Positions 55,388 through 64,000 are shown, numbered from the stretch's first letter. The stretch: DNA of 64,000 bases from Enteroscipio rubneri (GCF_002899715.1 NZ_PPEK01000005.1:62001-126000), one strand, 5' to 3'. Translations and numbers: made by a program. Notes: generated by a model not told the origin, from the letters alone.

Positions 55388-55427
55388 GAATCCGGATAAG
55401 AGGGGTCGCAGATGCTGTGGTCATATC
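55388..55427 (+). terminator. Hairpin after MFS gene
   Basis: CAGCATCTGCGA (55388-55399) pairs with TCGCAGATGCTG (55416-55427), 23 bases after the MFS stop, without a T-run. Confidence 0.55.
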
Positions 55428-55556
55428 GCCGCGTTTCGATGATGCCTGCGCTCCGCATGCATCGCTCGGCCGTCGCCGAGCGATCGGCTCGCGTCGGCAT
55501 ACGGCCGGATATCGATGCGAGCATGGTGCTCGATGTGCCTCGTGACGGGGATCTGG

Positions 55557-55599
55557 CATGCAAAAACCCCGAGCCTTGGAGACTCGGGGTTTTTGCATG
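55557..55599. terminator. Bidirectional terminator, 17-bp stem
   Basis: CATGCAAAAACCCCGAG (55557-55573) pairs perfectly with its complement (55583-55599) and contains A5 and T5 tracts, so it can stop both the MFS gene and the convergent caiD homologue. Confidence 0.85.
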
Positions 55600-55668
55600 G
55601 GCGAATCGGCGAGGCTTCGGGGCGATGGACGAGAGGCGGCTCGCCGAGAAGGAGCTGTGCGGGAGCGG

Positions 55669-56454
55669 TTACTTGCCCTGCCAGTTCGGCGTGCGTTTTT
55701 CGACGAAGGCGGCCGGCCCCTCGATGCCGTCGGCGGTCTTCTCGAGGAAACGGTAGGCGGCATCGGAGTAGCGCATGGCGTCCTCTTCGGACATCTGGTC
55801 GGCGGCGTGCACGATGTACTTCGTCCACTTCAGGGCCAGAGGCGCGTTCTTCAGGCACTCCTCGGCCAGCTCGATGGCCTTGTCCATGACCTCTTCGGCC
55901 GGCACGACGTAGTTGATCAGGCCGAGCGCCTTCGCCTCGGGAGCCTTGATCTTCTTGCCGGTGAGCAGGAGCTCCATGCAGTCCTTGCGGTTGATGTCGC
56001 GGGCGAGGCGCACGAGGCCGCCCGTGGAGGCGATGATGCCGAGGCCCACCTCGGTGCAGCCGAACTTGGCGTTCTCGTTGGCAACCACCATGTCGCAGGA
56101 CAGAGCGATCTCCATGCCGCCGCCGGCCGCGGAGCCGTTGCAGGCGCAGATGACGGGCTTGGAGCATAGGCGCGCGGTCAGGCCGCCGAAGCCGTGCTCG
56201 GTCACGGTCTGGCACTCGCCGCCTTCTGAGAGCTCGGAGAGATCCTCGCCGGCGCAGAACACCTTGCCGGTGCCGGTGACGATGATTGCGCGCACCGCGG
56301 GATCAAGCTCGGCGTTGTTCATGATGTTCTCCATGGCCTTGGAGGTGACGCCGTTAAGGGCGTTCGCCACGTCGGGTCGGTTGATGCGCATGATCAGCAG
56401 GCCGTCCTCGCGAAGTTCGGATACGACCGTCTCGGTTCCGTAGTAATCTGCCAT
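55669..56454 (-). CDS. caiD: Enoyl-CoA hydratase, CaiD-like
   Basis: The 261-aa protein has exactly the CaiD length and pattern. INRPDVANALNG is the start, VTGTGKVFCAGEDLSEL the oxyanion region, and both catalytic glutamates of the family are present, in AAGGGMEIALSCDMV and KFGCTEVGLGI. The end IEGPAAFVEKRTPNWQGK mirrors CaiD's IEGPLAFAEKRDPVWKGR. It would hydrate crotonobetainyl-CoA or a similar enoyl-CoA. It is on the opposite strand to caiABC but within the module. ATG 56454 follows AAGGAGGAG. A TTTTGCGATAGCAAAA palindrome is 337 bases upstream. Confidence 0.9.
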   Translation of the reverse strand: MADYYGTETVVSELREDGLLIMRINRPDVANALNGVTSKAMENIMNNAELDPAVRAIIVTGTGKVFCAGEDLSELSEGGECQTVTEHGFGGLTARLCSKPVICACNGSAAGGGMEIALSCDMVVANENAKFGCTEVGLGIIASTGGLVRLARDINRKDCMELLLTGKKIKAPEAKALGLINYVVPAEEVMDKAIELAEECLKNAPLALKWTKYIVHAADQMSEEDAMRYSDAAYRFLEKTADGIEGPAAFVEKRTPNWQGK

Positions 56455-56790
56455 TGCTCCTCCTTGGGTTGTAGCGATTTCCTTCCAGGTGCCGAGCGAC
56501 GCGGTGTCAGGCGGTCGGTGCAGCTCGATGTCCGTGTTTCCGTGCACGCTCGAAGAACTGGCTTGTATGATAGGAAACGTCGGCTTTGGCGGCATCGCTA
56601 GCGGGGTGGTAATTCGCCGATACCTAAAAAACCGTGCATCGCAAGAAAAGCAGTAGCGGGCATGCGGGGCGCGTTTGGCGCTGCACGAGGGTTCTCTTCG
56701 GGTACCGTGAAGCTCGAATGCGTTTGCGCGGATATGTGAAAGCGCGGTGATACTATCGTCAAAATATAAGTAATAAAGGATTCGTGGCGG

Positions 56791-56806
56791 TTTTGCGATA
56801 GCAAAA
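56791..56806. promoter_or_regulatory. Palindrome TTTTGCGATAGCAAAA in caiD-fixC gap
   Basis: TTTTGC (56791-56796) and GCAAAA (56801-56806) flank GATA. The core TTTGCGATRGCAAA matches the site at 45900. It lies in the 733-base divergent gap 56455-57187, which otherwise holds no gene that I can support. Confidence 0.55.
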
Positions 56807-57187
56807 AGATGGACGAATGATTCATACTGTCCGGGAATCGGACCTCTATTGTTCCGTTCACCGAGATTGGTGGCTGGTTGCCGACCAGGACGCGGGCCTC
56901 TCGTTCGCAAAGAGCCCCGCCATCTTAAAGTAAGTAAGGCTATCGACGCCTCTTGCCGAACGTGGCGGTACGAATGATCGCTTCCGCATCAGTCGTGCGA
57001 TATTGAAGAGGACGAGGGCGCCGCGAAGCTTGATCGGCGCGAAGATGGTTCGGTGGGAATATGGAGTATGCTCTTCCTGCTCTAGCGGCTGAGATGCAAA
57101 ACGCGATAGAATAGCCGCAGTCTAGGGGAGGGCCGGGGAGGTCCCGAACGGCCCACGAGGGACGCAGTTTCGAGAAAGGATGAGAGA

Positions 57188-58483
57188 ATGGCTGATTTCG
57201 ACGCGATCGTCGTCGGCTCGGGGTGCGCCGGCTCGGTCGCGGCCTACGAGCTGGCCAAGGCGGGCAAGGCGGTGCTCGTCGTTGAGCGCGGCAACTATGC
57301 CGGCGCCAAGAACATGACGGGTGGGCGCATCTACGCACACTCGCTCAAAAAGGTGTTTCCCGATTTCGAGCAGAATGCGCCTATCGAGCGGAGGATCGTC
57401 CACGAGCGCATCTCCATGATGTCGCCGGACGCGAACTTTACCGTCGATTTCACCTCCGACGAGATGGGCAAGGAGGGTCAGGACTCCTATGCGGTTCTGC
57501 GCGGTTCCTTCGATCAGTGGCTTGCCGAGCAGGCGGAGAACGAAGGCGCCGAATACATCTACGGCATCGCCATCGAGGAGCTTCTGAAAGACGACTCCGG
57601 CAAGGTCGTCGGCGTGAAGGCCGGCGAGGACGAGATCACCGCCGAAGTCGTGCTTCTGTGCGACGGCGTGAACTCGCTGCTGACCGATCAGGCCGTCGGC
57701 GCCAAGCGCCCGCCAGCGCATGCGCTGGCGGTGGGCGTGAAGCAGACCATCGAGCTTCCCGCGAACGTCATCACCGACCGCGTGCTGGCCGGCAGCGACG
57801 ACGAGGGCGCGGCATGGCTGTTCGCCGGCGACTGCACCAAGGGCACGTTCGGCGGCGGGTTCATGTACACGAACAAAGAGTCCATCTCCCTCGGCGTGGT
57901 TGCCGGCATCGAGGCTACGGCCAACCACGGCAAAGCTCCGGTGTACCAGATGCTCGAGGACCTGAAGAACCATCCGGCGGTTGCCCCGCTCATCAAGGGC
58001 GGCAAGGTTGTGGAGCACTCGGGACATATGGTGCCCGAGGGCGGCATCAACATCATGCCCGAGGTCGTCGGCGATGGCGTCCTCCTGGCGGGCGACTGCG
58101 CCATGATGTGCATCAATCTTGGCTATATGGTGCGCGGCATGGACTTCGCCGTGGCGGCGGGCCAGATGGCCGGCCAATGCGCCGCGAAGGCCATCGATGC
58201 GGGCGACACCTCGAAGGCGGGCCTGGCCCCCTACAAGACGGCGCTCGAGAACTCCTTCGTACTGAAGGACCTCAAGCAGTTCAAGGCCGTTCCGGACTTC
58301 ATGGAGAATTTCGAGCGCATGTTCTGCGGCTACCCGGAGATGATTCGCGACGCGATGAACACGATGTTCATCGTCGACGGCACGCCCGTCCAGCCCATGA
58401 AGAAGTCCATGATGCCCATCGTCAAGCAGGTTGGAATCATGAACCTGCTCAAGGACGTGAGAGGAGCGATGAAGGCGCTATGA
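57188..58483 (+). CDS. fixC: FixC-type FAD oxidoreductase (ETF-quinone oxidoreductase-like)
   Basis: The 431-aa flavoprotein starts with DAIVVGSGCAGSVAAYELAKAGKAVLVVERG, the FAD fold, and continues with NMTGGRIYAHSL and the later LLAGDCAMMCINLGYMVRGMDFAVAAGQMAGQCA, all typical of FixC/ETF-QO. In the Fix system it passes electrons between the FixAB electron-transfer flavoprotein and quinone or ferredoxin. FixX follows directly with an ATGA overlap. The ETF subunits fixA and fixB are not in the window, so they must be elsewhere or be replaced. The ribosome site GAAAGGATG precedes the ATG. Confidence 0.9.
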   Translation: MADFDAIVVGSGCAGSVAAYELAKAGKAVLVVERGNYAGAKNMTGGRIYAHSLKKVFPDFEQNAPIERRIVHERISMMSPDANFTVDFTSDEMGKEGQDSYAVLRGSFDQWLAEQAENEGAEYIYGIAIEELLKDDSGKVVGVKAGEDEITAEVVLLCDGVNSLLTDQAVGAKRPPAHALAVGVKQTIELPANVITDRVLAGSDDEGAAWLFAGDCTKGTFGGGFMYTNKESISLGVVAGIEATANHGKAPVYQMLEDLKNHPAVAPLIKGGKVVEHSGHMVPEGGINIMPEVVGDGVLLAGDCAMMCINLGYMVRGMDFAVAAGQMAGQCAAKAIDAGDTSKAGLAPYKTALENSFVLKDLKQFKAVPDFMENFERMFCGYPEMIRDAMNTMFIVDGTPVQPMKKSMMPIVKQVGIMNLLKDVRGAMKAL

Positions 58484-58776
58484 GCGATATGAAGATCACG
58501 GTGAACGTCGACGAGTATCTGGCGATCAACAAGTACGAGGTCGACGAGTCCAACGCGCATATCGAGCTCGTCGACGATCCGTCCGATGCCGAGTTCGACA
58601 AGCTGATTCGCGTGTGCCCCGCCGCGCTGTACAAGCGTGACGACGAGGGAGCCAAGACGTTCGACTACGCCGGGTGCCTGGAATGCGGTACCTGCCGCAT
58701 TGCCTGCGGCGACACCATTATCAAGAAGTGGGAGTACCCGCAGCCCACGATGGGCGTAGAGTACCGCTTCGGCTAG
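58480..58776 (+). CDS. fixX: FixX-type ferredoxin
   Basis: The 98-aa protein has the FixX character: ITVNVDEYLAINKYEVDESNAHIELVDD near the start, then RVCPAALYKRD and the cysteine group CLECGTCRIACGD near residue 70, with the end GVEYRFG. It carries a [4Fe-4S]-type cluster and acts with FixC. Its start overlaps the fixC stop by ATGA, so the two are coupled. A hairpin terminator follows at 58836. Confidence 0.92.
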   Translation: MSDMKITVNVDEYLAINKYEVDESNAHIELVDDPSDAEFDKLIRVCPAALYKRDDEGAKTFDYAGCLECGTCRIACGDTIIKKWEYPQPTMGVEYRFG

Positions 58777-58835
58777 GAGCGGTCGCTCTTCGCTACGATA
58801 GGCGCTTCGGCGTTCGCGGACGCTGGTTGCTGACA

Positions 58836-58869
58836 ACGGCCCGAAACCCTCCTGAGGGGTTCGGGCCGT
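58836..58869. terminator. Hairpin terminator after fixX
   Basis: ACGGCCCGAA-a-CCCT (58836-58850) pairs with AGGG-g-TTCGGGCCGT (58855-58869) between convergent fixX and the PucR-type gene. Confidence 0.75.
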
Positions 58870-58908
58870 CGCTTGCGCATGGATAGTTCCCCGTGGTCCG
58901 CGCGAGCC

Positions 58909-60522
58909 TCATTTGCGGTCGGCGTCGGAAGACGGGAAAGGCGATGGCGTCGTCCCCGTTTTTGAAAGCAAGCGCAAAGACAGGTGTATCCGGAGCGGGT
59001 CGAAGCCTTTCTCGGCCAGGTCCTCAAGGTCGATGCCGCTTATAGCCTTGATGCGCTTCAAGCGGTATGCGAGCGTATTGCGATGGATGAAAAGCGCTTC
59101 GGCTGTGCGTACGGCGCTGCAACCATGCTCGAGATAGGCGAGTGCCGTTGGCACATAGTCTGCCCCATCGCGCGCATCGAAGAGCGCGAGTTCGACGATG
59201 CTGCGATCAAGCAGCTGGTGCACGCCGTCGTCGAGCGCGAGCCGCTCGGCAGCGTCCTCGAACCAGCAGTCGTCATAAAAGCAGGTTCGCGATATGCCGA
59301 ACCTGCCCGCATAGGCTCCTTTGTCGGCATGTCGATAGGCGAATGCGGCTTGATCAGCCGCCGTGCGCACGAGCGAGAAATCCATGAAAAGCGATGAAAA
59401 CCCCGCAAGAAATCGCGGCTCCGTATCGGGGGCGGCATCGCAGCGGGCGTGGCGATCGTGCATAACGCTCAAAGGATAGTCGTCGTTGCGCGCGATCATC
59501 AGGTGGGATGCTCCCTCCCGGTAGAAGCGTGCCAACGGATAGCGCCTGGAGATACGTCGCAGTGTCTGCGCGCTCTGCGCTTCATCCTCCTCGTCTGCCC
59601 CGCTGAAACACGCCACAAAATAGGAGTCGTCTACCTTCCACCCCAGCTCAGCCAGTCCGCATTCGAGTGCGCGCGGTCGCACGGCCGATCCGGCGAGCAG
59701 GTCGCGCAGCGGGCCGAGGGATGCTTCCGCGATTTGGGGATAGGTCTTTCGGGGAAGAATCATGTTGAGCATATCGCCGAACCGGTCGGCGAGGGCCAGA
59801 TCGGCGGGTGTGAACGGGGCGTTCACATCAACCAGCTCGAAGCAGCCGTGATACGCATCGCCGCACACGAGATTGCGTACGAGATAGGTGCGACCATCGT
59901 CCATCGCATTGGGGACGAGATAGGCGTCTCGCCTTCCGAATGCGTTTCCCGAACATGCCGCCCATGCCTCCGCGTAGAGCTCGGAAGGGCACATGCCGGT
60001 TTCGATTGCGGGGGTCCACAGCCGGTCGTGAAAGCCTTCAGGAATCGTCCCGGCCGTCAGAACGAAGTAGAGTGCTCCGTCGGAAAGCATGATCGGGTTC
60101 GAGAACATGGTCGCTGCGACGTCGAACACCTCCTGCAGCGGGGCGTCGCGGGCCATTGCTGCAAGGATGCCTTCCGCCCAACCGTCAAGGCGCATACGGT
60201 ACTCAAGGAGGCGTCCGAGCAGTTCATGAGGGGACGGAAGCCCCTCTGTAGCCGGTACGAAGATCGCGTTCAAACCTTCTAAGCTCAGATGGTTCGCATC
60301 GGCATCGTATCCGAGCACGACGAACGATCCGAAGTGCGCGATGTCGTGTTTCTGCTGCATGCACGTGCAGATATCGGCGATGAAAAGGGTTCCAGGGCGC
60401 GGTCTGCTTGCGGGCGAGAACACTTCGATACGGTCGAGGTCGAGCGCCGAGTGCGACGCGAACCGGGCAATGGGGTGCAGATCGGCGAGCTCTGCATAGA
60501 CGAGATCGAGATTGAAGTCCAT
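58909..60522 (-). CDS. PucR/CdaR-type transcriptional regulator
   Basis: The 537-aa regulator has a PucR-type C-terminal helix-turn-helix: YVPTALAYLEHGCSAVRTAEALFIHRNTLAYRLKRIKAISGIDLEDL. The first 250 residues form a sensing region with no close motif that I can name. ATG 60522 (MDFNLDLVYAEL) follows AAGGAG; a longer frame to 60603 lacks one. PucR-like proteins often control catabolic or respiratory genes next to them. It is divergent from the molybdopterin oxidoreductase at 60846, its most likely target, though the fixCX genes are also near. Confidence 0.85.
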   Translation of the reverse strand: MDFNLDLVYAELADLHPIARFASHSALDLDRIEVFSPASRPRPGTLFIADICTCMQQKHDIAHFGSFVVLGYDADANHLSLEGLNAIFVPATEGLPSPHELLGRLLEYRMRLDGWAEGILAAMARDAPLQEVFDVAATMFSNPIMLSDGALYFVLTAGTIPEGFHDRLWTPAIETGMCPSELYAEAWAACSGNAFGRRDAYLVPNAMDDGRTYLVRNLVCGDAYHGCFELVDVNAPFTPADLALADRFGDMLNMILPRKTYPQIAEASLGPLRDLLAGSAVRPRALECGLAELGWKVDDSYFVACFSGADEEDEAQSAQTLRRISRRYPLARFYREGASHLMIARNDDYPLSVMHDRHARCDAAPDTEPRFLAGFSSLFMDFSLVRTAADQAAFAYRHADKGAYAGRFGISRTCFYDDCWFEDAAERLALDDGVHQLLDRSIVELALFDARDGADYVPTALAYLEHGCSAVRTAEALFIHRNTLAYRLKRIKAISGIDLEDLAEKGFDPLRIHLSLRLLSKTGTTPSPFPSSDADRK

Positions 60523-60845
60523 AGCACTCCTTGGCGGCGGAACGGTTCGATGCCCTGACGAGGCTTCTCTGATAATCGGCTGGTTTGAGAAGCCGATCGG
60601 CACGGCCTTATCAACGGGTGAGCAACGGCGGGCCTTCCAATCGGCGACGTCCGGTCATTCTATCAGGTATGAGTCCGAGCTTTGTTCAGAATGCACAAAG
60701 CATCATGCTCATATTTGGTTCGAGAAGACGATGACGGCGCCGCGTGTGCTGGCTAGACTTAGCGGCCGGAACGCCTCTCGGCGCACCTGCGGCGGGAAGA
60801 AGCGAACGAGCAAACGAACGTGGAACGAGAGCGAAGGAGCACGGC

Positions 60846-63254
60846 ATGGAGCTGACGAGACGTGGCTTCCTGAAAGAGTCGCTTGCGGCGTGCGGCATGG
60901 GCGCGGCGGCAAGCATGGTGATGCCGTACGGATGGTTGGCGCCTGCAGCAGCGCATGCAGCCGTTGGCCCTGCGGGCGCGACGAGCGCTGATGGGGGCGA
61001 GGAACGTATCGCCTGCACGTACCATCAGGAGCATTGCGGCGGGATGTGCCCGCTCAAGTGCACGGTCCGGAACGGGCGCCTGGTGAAGGTGGAGCCGAAC
61101 GACTGCGTGGACGACCGTTACGAGACCATTTGCCTCAAGGGCATAGCCGAAGTGGAGCACGTCTACGGAGCCGGGCGCGTGCAGGTGCCGCTCAAACGCT
61201 CCGGCGAGCGCGGGTCGAATGAGTTCGTGCAGGTGAGCTGGGATGAAGCGCTTGATGATATCGTGGCGCGCATTCAGGGCATCCAAGAGACGCACGGCAA
61301 TGATGCCGTGATGGTCACGGCATCAAGTGAGGCGAACTTTCCGTTTCTGGCCGCCATGCTCGGCGCCCAGACGGGCGGTAACACAGGTATCGACGTGGGT
61401 ACCGGAAACGGACTTGATCCTGCCATCGGGTTTGGCGGAGGCTATGCCATGGCGACCGCCGAAGCGCGCGATTGGGTGAATGCGCGATTCGTGCTGACCG
61501 TCGGCAGCAATTTCTGCGAATCCAGCTTGCCTCAGGTGCGTTTGTTCTTCGAGGCGAAGGAGGCCGGGGCGAATATGATCGTCGTCGACCCGCATTTCTC
61601 CACCACGGCGTCGAAGGCCGATGAGTGGGTGCCCATCGAGACGGGCACCGACGCGGCGTTGTTTCTGGCCATGGCGCACGTCATCCTTAATGAGGGCCTG
61701 GGCGACGCGGTGTTCATGGCGGCGCATACGTCGCTGCCCTTCTTGGTGGACGTCAGGACGGGATCGCTCCTGCGCGAGCATGTGGCGGATCCTGCGGCGG
61801 AGGAGCCCGAGACGGGTGTGCAGAACCCGTTTCTTGTGATCGGGTCGGATGGAGCGCCGGTTCCCTATGATCGCGCCGGCGTCGAGCCGGCTCTTTCCGG
61901 CACGACGAAGGTGGGTGAAGCGCAGGCGCGCACAGTCTACGACCTGCTTGTCGAGAGCCTGTCCTCCTGCACGCCCGCCTGGGGCGCCGATATCACCGGT
62001 GTTGTCGAGGAGAAGATCGTCGAGCTTGCACGGCTTTATGCACAGGGCCCGTCCACTATTGCTTTGGGATGGGGTGGCAACGACAAGCTGTCCAACGCCG
62101 ATATAGCCGGGCATGCGGCCGCCGTGCTCGCTGGCATTACCGGCAACATCGCCAAACCCGGTGCGAACATTGGCGTGTTCGTGGGTGGCTGCTGGAATGG
62201 TCGCTCGACCACGCTCGGAGCGTGGGAGCTGCCTGAGGGCATGGAGCCGTCCGAGGACGAGATGGCCGCCTACGACATGCGTGAGAAGCTCAACAACGTG
62301 CGCGCCTACATCTGCTGCGGCGATTTTATGGCGCAGCACTTCGCGCACATGGCAAAGACCGAGGACTGGGCGCGTTCGCTCGATCTCATCGTGTCCATCG
62401 ACCCGTACTTTACCGAGGGTGCGAAGTGGGCCGACTACGTGTTGCCGGCTACGACGCGCTTCGAATTGGACGCCGAGGTGGGCAATGCCAAGGTGGGCTA
62501 CAACCAGCTTGTGCTACAGAACAAGGTGATCGACCCGCTATTCGAGGCCAAAACCGATTTCTGGATTCAGAAGGAGTTTGCGCGCAGGCTGGGCGTTGAG
62601 GACGCGCTCCCGTCGGACTCAGTCGAGCTCGTTGAGACTCTCATTTCTGGGGCTGAGGATCCTGAGATTGGCTCTCTCACCATCGGGCAGATTAATAAGA
62701 ATCATGGAGCCTGGCCTCTGCCCGACATCGACGAGCCGCGTCAAGAGTTCGCCGACCTCGTATTCGCCACGAGCTCGGGACGACTTGACCTCTACTACGA
62801 GAATCTCGTTTCCTTCGGGCAGGCGCTGCCCGCATGGGAGCCGCCTGTTGAAGCATGGCGGGACAATCCAAAGCGCGCCGACTTTCCGTTGCAGCTGGCG
62901 AATGTGCGCACGCGGTTCCATATTCACAATCAGTTCAACGATGCGCGGTGGATTCAGCAGTATTTCGAGCCAACGCTTGATGCGAATCCCGCCGATCTCG
63001 AGGCGCGAGGCCTAGCTACAGGGGATGTCGCAGAGGTGTTCAACGATCGGGGCAGCTTTGAGGTGCGCGTACAGGGCAATCCTTCCATTCGGCCCGGCTC
63101 GGCGCGTCTGTGCGAGGGCGCGACGGCCGACTATCTTGCGAGGGGCAACATGCAATCCGTTACGAACGATACGATGATCGAGCGTGGCTCGGAGCTTCTG
63201 TGCGGCCCGGTCATTCCATTCTCGGACACCCTTGTGGAACTCAGGAAAGCGTAA
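60846..63254 (+). CDS. Tat-exported molybdopterin oxidoreductase, catalytic subunit
   Basis: The 802-aa protein has a Tat signal (LTRRGFLKESL) with a hydrophobic stretch to about residue 40, an N-terminal [4Fe-4S] motif with C64, C68, C72 and C96 (CGGMCPLKC ... CLKG), and the bis-MGD domain stretches VQVSWDEALDDIVARIQ, ANMIVVDPHFSTTASKADEWVPI-GTDAAL, ITGNIAKPGANIGVF and PATTRFELDAEVGNAKVGYNQLVLQNKVID. It is a DMSO-reductase superfamily enzyme acting outside the membrane as a terminal reductase or dehydrogenase. The usual Ser, Cys or Sec molybdenum ligand is not evident near residues 178-200, where Asp is present. A ferredoxin and membrane subunit follow. Substrate unknown. Confidence 0.9.
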   Translation: MELTRRGFLKESLAACGMGAAASMVMPYGWLAPAAAHAAVGPAGATSADGGEERIACTYHQEHCGGMCPLKCTVRNGRLVKVEPNDCVDDRYETICLKGIAEVEHVYGAGRVQVPLKRSGERGSNEFVQVSWDEALDDIVARIQGIQETHGNDAVMVTASSEANFPFLAAMLGAQTGGNTGIDVGTGNGLDPAIGFGGGYAMATAEARDWVNARFVLTVGSNFCESSLPQVRLFFEAKEAGANMIVVDPHFSTTASKADEWVPIETGTDAALFLAMAHVILNEGLGDAVFMAAHTSLPFLVDVRTGSLLREHVADPAAEEPETGVQNPFLVIGSDGAPVPYDRAGVEPALSGTTKVGEAQARTVYDLLVESLSSCTPAWGADITGVVEEKIVELARLYAQGPSTIALGWGGNDKLSNADIAGHAAAVLAGITGNIAKPGANIGVFVGGCWNGRSTTLGAWELPEGMEPSEDEMAAYDMREKLNNVRAYICCGDFMAQHFAHMAKTEDWARSLDLIVSIDPYFTEGAKWADYVLPATTRFELDAEVGNAKVGYNQLVLQNKVIDPLFEAKTDFWIQKEFARRLGVEDALPSDSVELVETLISGAEDPEIGSLTIGQINKNHGAWPLPDIDEPRQEFADLVFATSSGRLDLYYENLVSFGQALPAWEPPVEAWRDNPKRADFPLQLANVRTRFHIHNQFNDARWIQQYFEPTLDANPADLEARGLATGDVAEVFNDRGSFEVRVQGNPSIRPGSARLCEGATADYLARGNMQSVTNDTMIERGSELLCGPVIPFSDTLVELRKA

Positions 63255-63264
63255 GGAGGCAGCC

Positions 63265-63882
63265 ATGACCAAGCTTGCCATCGCGATCGATCTTGACCGC
63301 TGCGTGGGATGCCACACCTGCGCGAACGCCTGCAAGATGCAAAACAATGTACCCATGGGGATGCTTTGGAACAGGATTCTCACGAAGGATTGCGACGTCA
63401 TCGACGGAGCGGTGGGGGAGTACCCTGCGCTCGCCCGCACCTATCTGCCGGTACAGTGCCAGCATTGCGCGAATGCGCCGTGCCAGAAGGCGTGCCCGAC
63501 TGGCGCCACGTACAAGGACGAGAAAGGCCGAGTCGAGGTGGATTACGACAAGTGCATCGGCTGTCGTATGTGCATGGCGGCGTGCCCCTACAATGCGCGC
63601 GTGTTTAACTGGGACGACCCGGTACGCGAGCCTGGTTTCGACTATGGTGACGCTCGCGTTCCTGTCCGTGCAAAGGGCGTGGTGGAGAAGTGCACGCTAT
63701 GCAAGGAGCGAACCGATGGCGACGAGGTTCCCCTGTGCGTGCGCGTGTGTCCAGCGCGTGCCCGCATCTTCGGTGATTTGGACGATCCCGACAGCGAGAT
63801 ATCCCGGGCTGCACTTCGTTCGGGCGCGCATCATCTTCTCGAAGAAAAGGGTTCTCGGCCCCAGATCTTCTACATCGGTTAG
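63265..63882 (+). CDS. Four-cluster ferredoxin subunit (DmsB/NrfC-like)
   Basis: The 205-aa protein lacks a signal peptide and carries four cysteine groups: CVGCHTCANACKMQN at residue 14, CQHCANAPCQKACPTGA, CIGCRMCMAACPYNAR, and CTLCKER with CVRVCPARAR. It would hold four [4Fe-4S] clusters that wire the catalytic subunit to the membrane subunit, and be co-exported with the Tat-bearing catalytic chain. ATG 63265 follows AAGGAGG. It is 10 bases after the catalytic gene and 8 bases before the membrane subunit gene. Confidence 0.92.
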   Translation: MTKLAIAIDLDRCVGCHTCANACKMQNNVPMGMLWNRILTKDCDVIDGAVGEYPALARTYLPVQCQHCANAPCQKACPTGATYKDEKGRVEVDYDKCIGCRMCMAACPYNARVFNWDDPVREPGFDYGDARVPVRAKGVVEKCTLCKERTDGDEVPLCVRVCPARARIFGDLDDPDSEISRAALRSGAHHLLEEKGSRPQIFYIG

Positions 63883-63890
63883 GAGAGATC

Positions 63891-64000
63891 ATGAGTCTGA
63901 CAAGGCCTTACAAAATCACTATCGCCGTTTTGGCCGTGCTCGTCGCACTCGGTATGGGCGCCTACATCTTCCAGCTTGTTGGAGGCCTGGGCGTCACCGG
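63891..64000 (+). CDS. NrfD/PsrC-type membrane subunit, start only
   Basis: Only the first 36 residues are in the window: a short basic start (MSLTRPYKI), a membrane helix (ITIAVLAVLVALGMGAYIFQ) and GLGVTG, a common feature of NrfD/PsrC-type quinone-handling subunits. It completes a catalytic, ferredoxin and membrane three-gene set. AGGAGAG is its ribosome site. Confidence 0.75.
   Translation, partial: MSLTRPYKITIAVLAVLVALGMGAYIFQLVGGLGVT

Noticed and set aside
48550-56454. Standard carnitine operon caiTABCDE
   Set aside because: CaiA, B, C and D homologues are present, but CaiT, CaiE and FixA/FixB are missing and caiD is on the other strand; substrate left open.

Overview
The window is high-GC, gene-dense bacterial DNA. 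It most resembles a gut coriobacterium of the Eggerthellaceae (Eggerthella, Gordonibacter or Adlercreutzia type). That is an inference from the mix of Tat-exported redox enzymes, a membrane-embedded LuxR regulator, carnitine-type CoA chemistry and actinobacterial-type biosynthesis genes. No rRNA, tRNA, CRISPR array, transposase or phage gene was recognised.

Region 1 (1-5.3 kb) is a redox module: the end of a membrane cytochrome b, a 173-aa protein of unknown function, a Tat-signal polyferredoxin, a tungsten/molybdenum aldehyde:ferredoxin oxidoreductase (AOR) and a SufS-type cysteine desulfurase. The genes are tightly packed or overlap by ATGA, so they read as one operon.

Region 2 (5.3-26.3 kb) is amino-acid and nitrogen metabolism. 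A T-box-like leader and terminator precede ilvD-ilvB-ilvN-ilvC. These are followed by serA, leuA, a three-piece archaeal-type glutamate synthase, pyrG (opposite strand), a type III glutamine synthetase, dapF-dapL (opposite strand) and an aldehyde dehydrogenase. Strong hairpins sit between many of these units.

Region 3 (26.4-43.9 kb) is accessory: a TetR regulator divergent from an old-yellow-enzyme/dienoyl-CoA-reductase-like flavoenzyme, a Nudix plus metallo-beta-lactamase pair, and a first set of acyl-CoA genes (ligase, crotonase-fold protein, family III CoA-transferase, acyl-CoA dehydrogenase). It also holds an iron-sulfur flavoprotein, two transporters and a degenerate desulfoferrodoxin-like protein.

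Region 4 (44.1-58.8 kb) is a second and clearer CoA module, related to carnitine metabolism. It contains a LuxR regulator with a multi-spanning membrane domain, an MFS carrier, an HSL-type esterase, caiA, caiB and caiC homologues, a MaoC-type hydratase, a second MFS carrier, a caiD homologue on the other strand, and fixC-fixX. In outline an acid is imported, activated by ligase or CoA-transferase, hydrated or dehydrated, and reduced or oxidised by the flavin dehydrogenase, with electrons exchanged with the quinone pool through FixC/FixX. CaiT, CaiE and FixA/FixB are not present, so the substrate need not be carnitine.

Region 5 (58.9-64.0 kb) is a PucR-type regulator divergent from a Tat-exported molybdopterin oxidoreductase, its four-cluster ferredoxin subunit and the start of an NrfD-type membrane subunit. 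This is a typical membrane-bound anaerobic reductase.

The observations most worth following are the second CoA module with its possible LuxR palindromes and nested hairpin leaders, the T-box with atypical key positions, the Tat-linked AOR module, and two roughly 100-nt inverted repeats.
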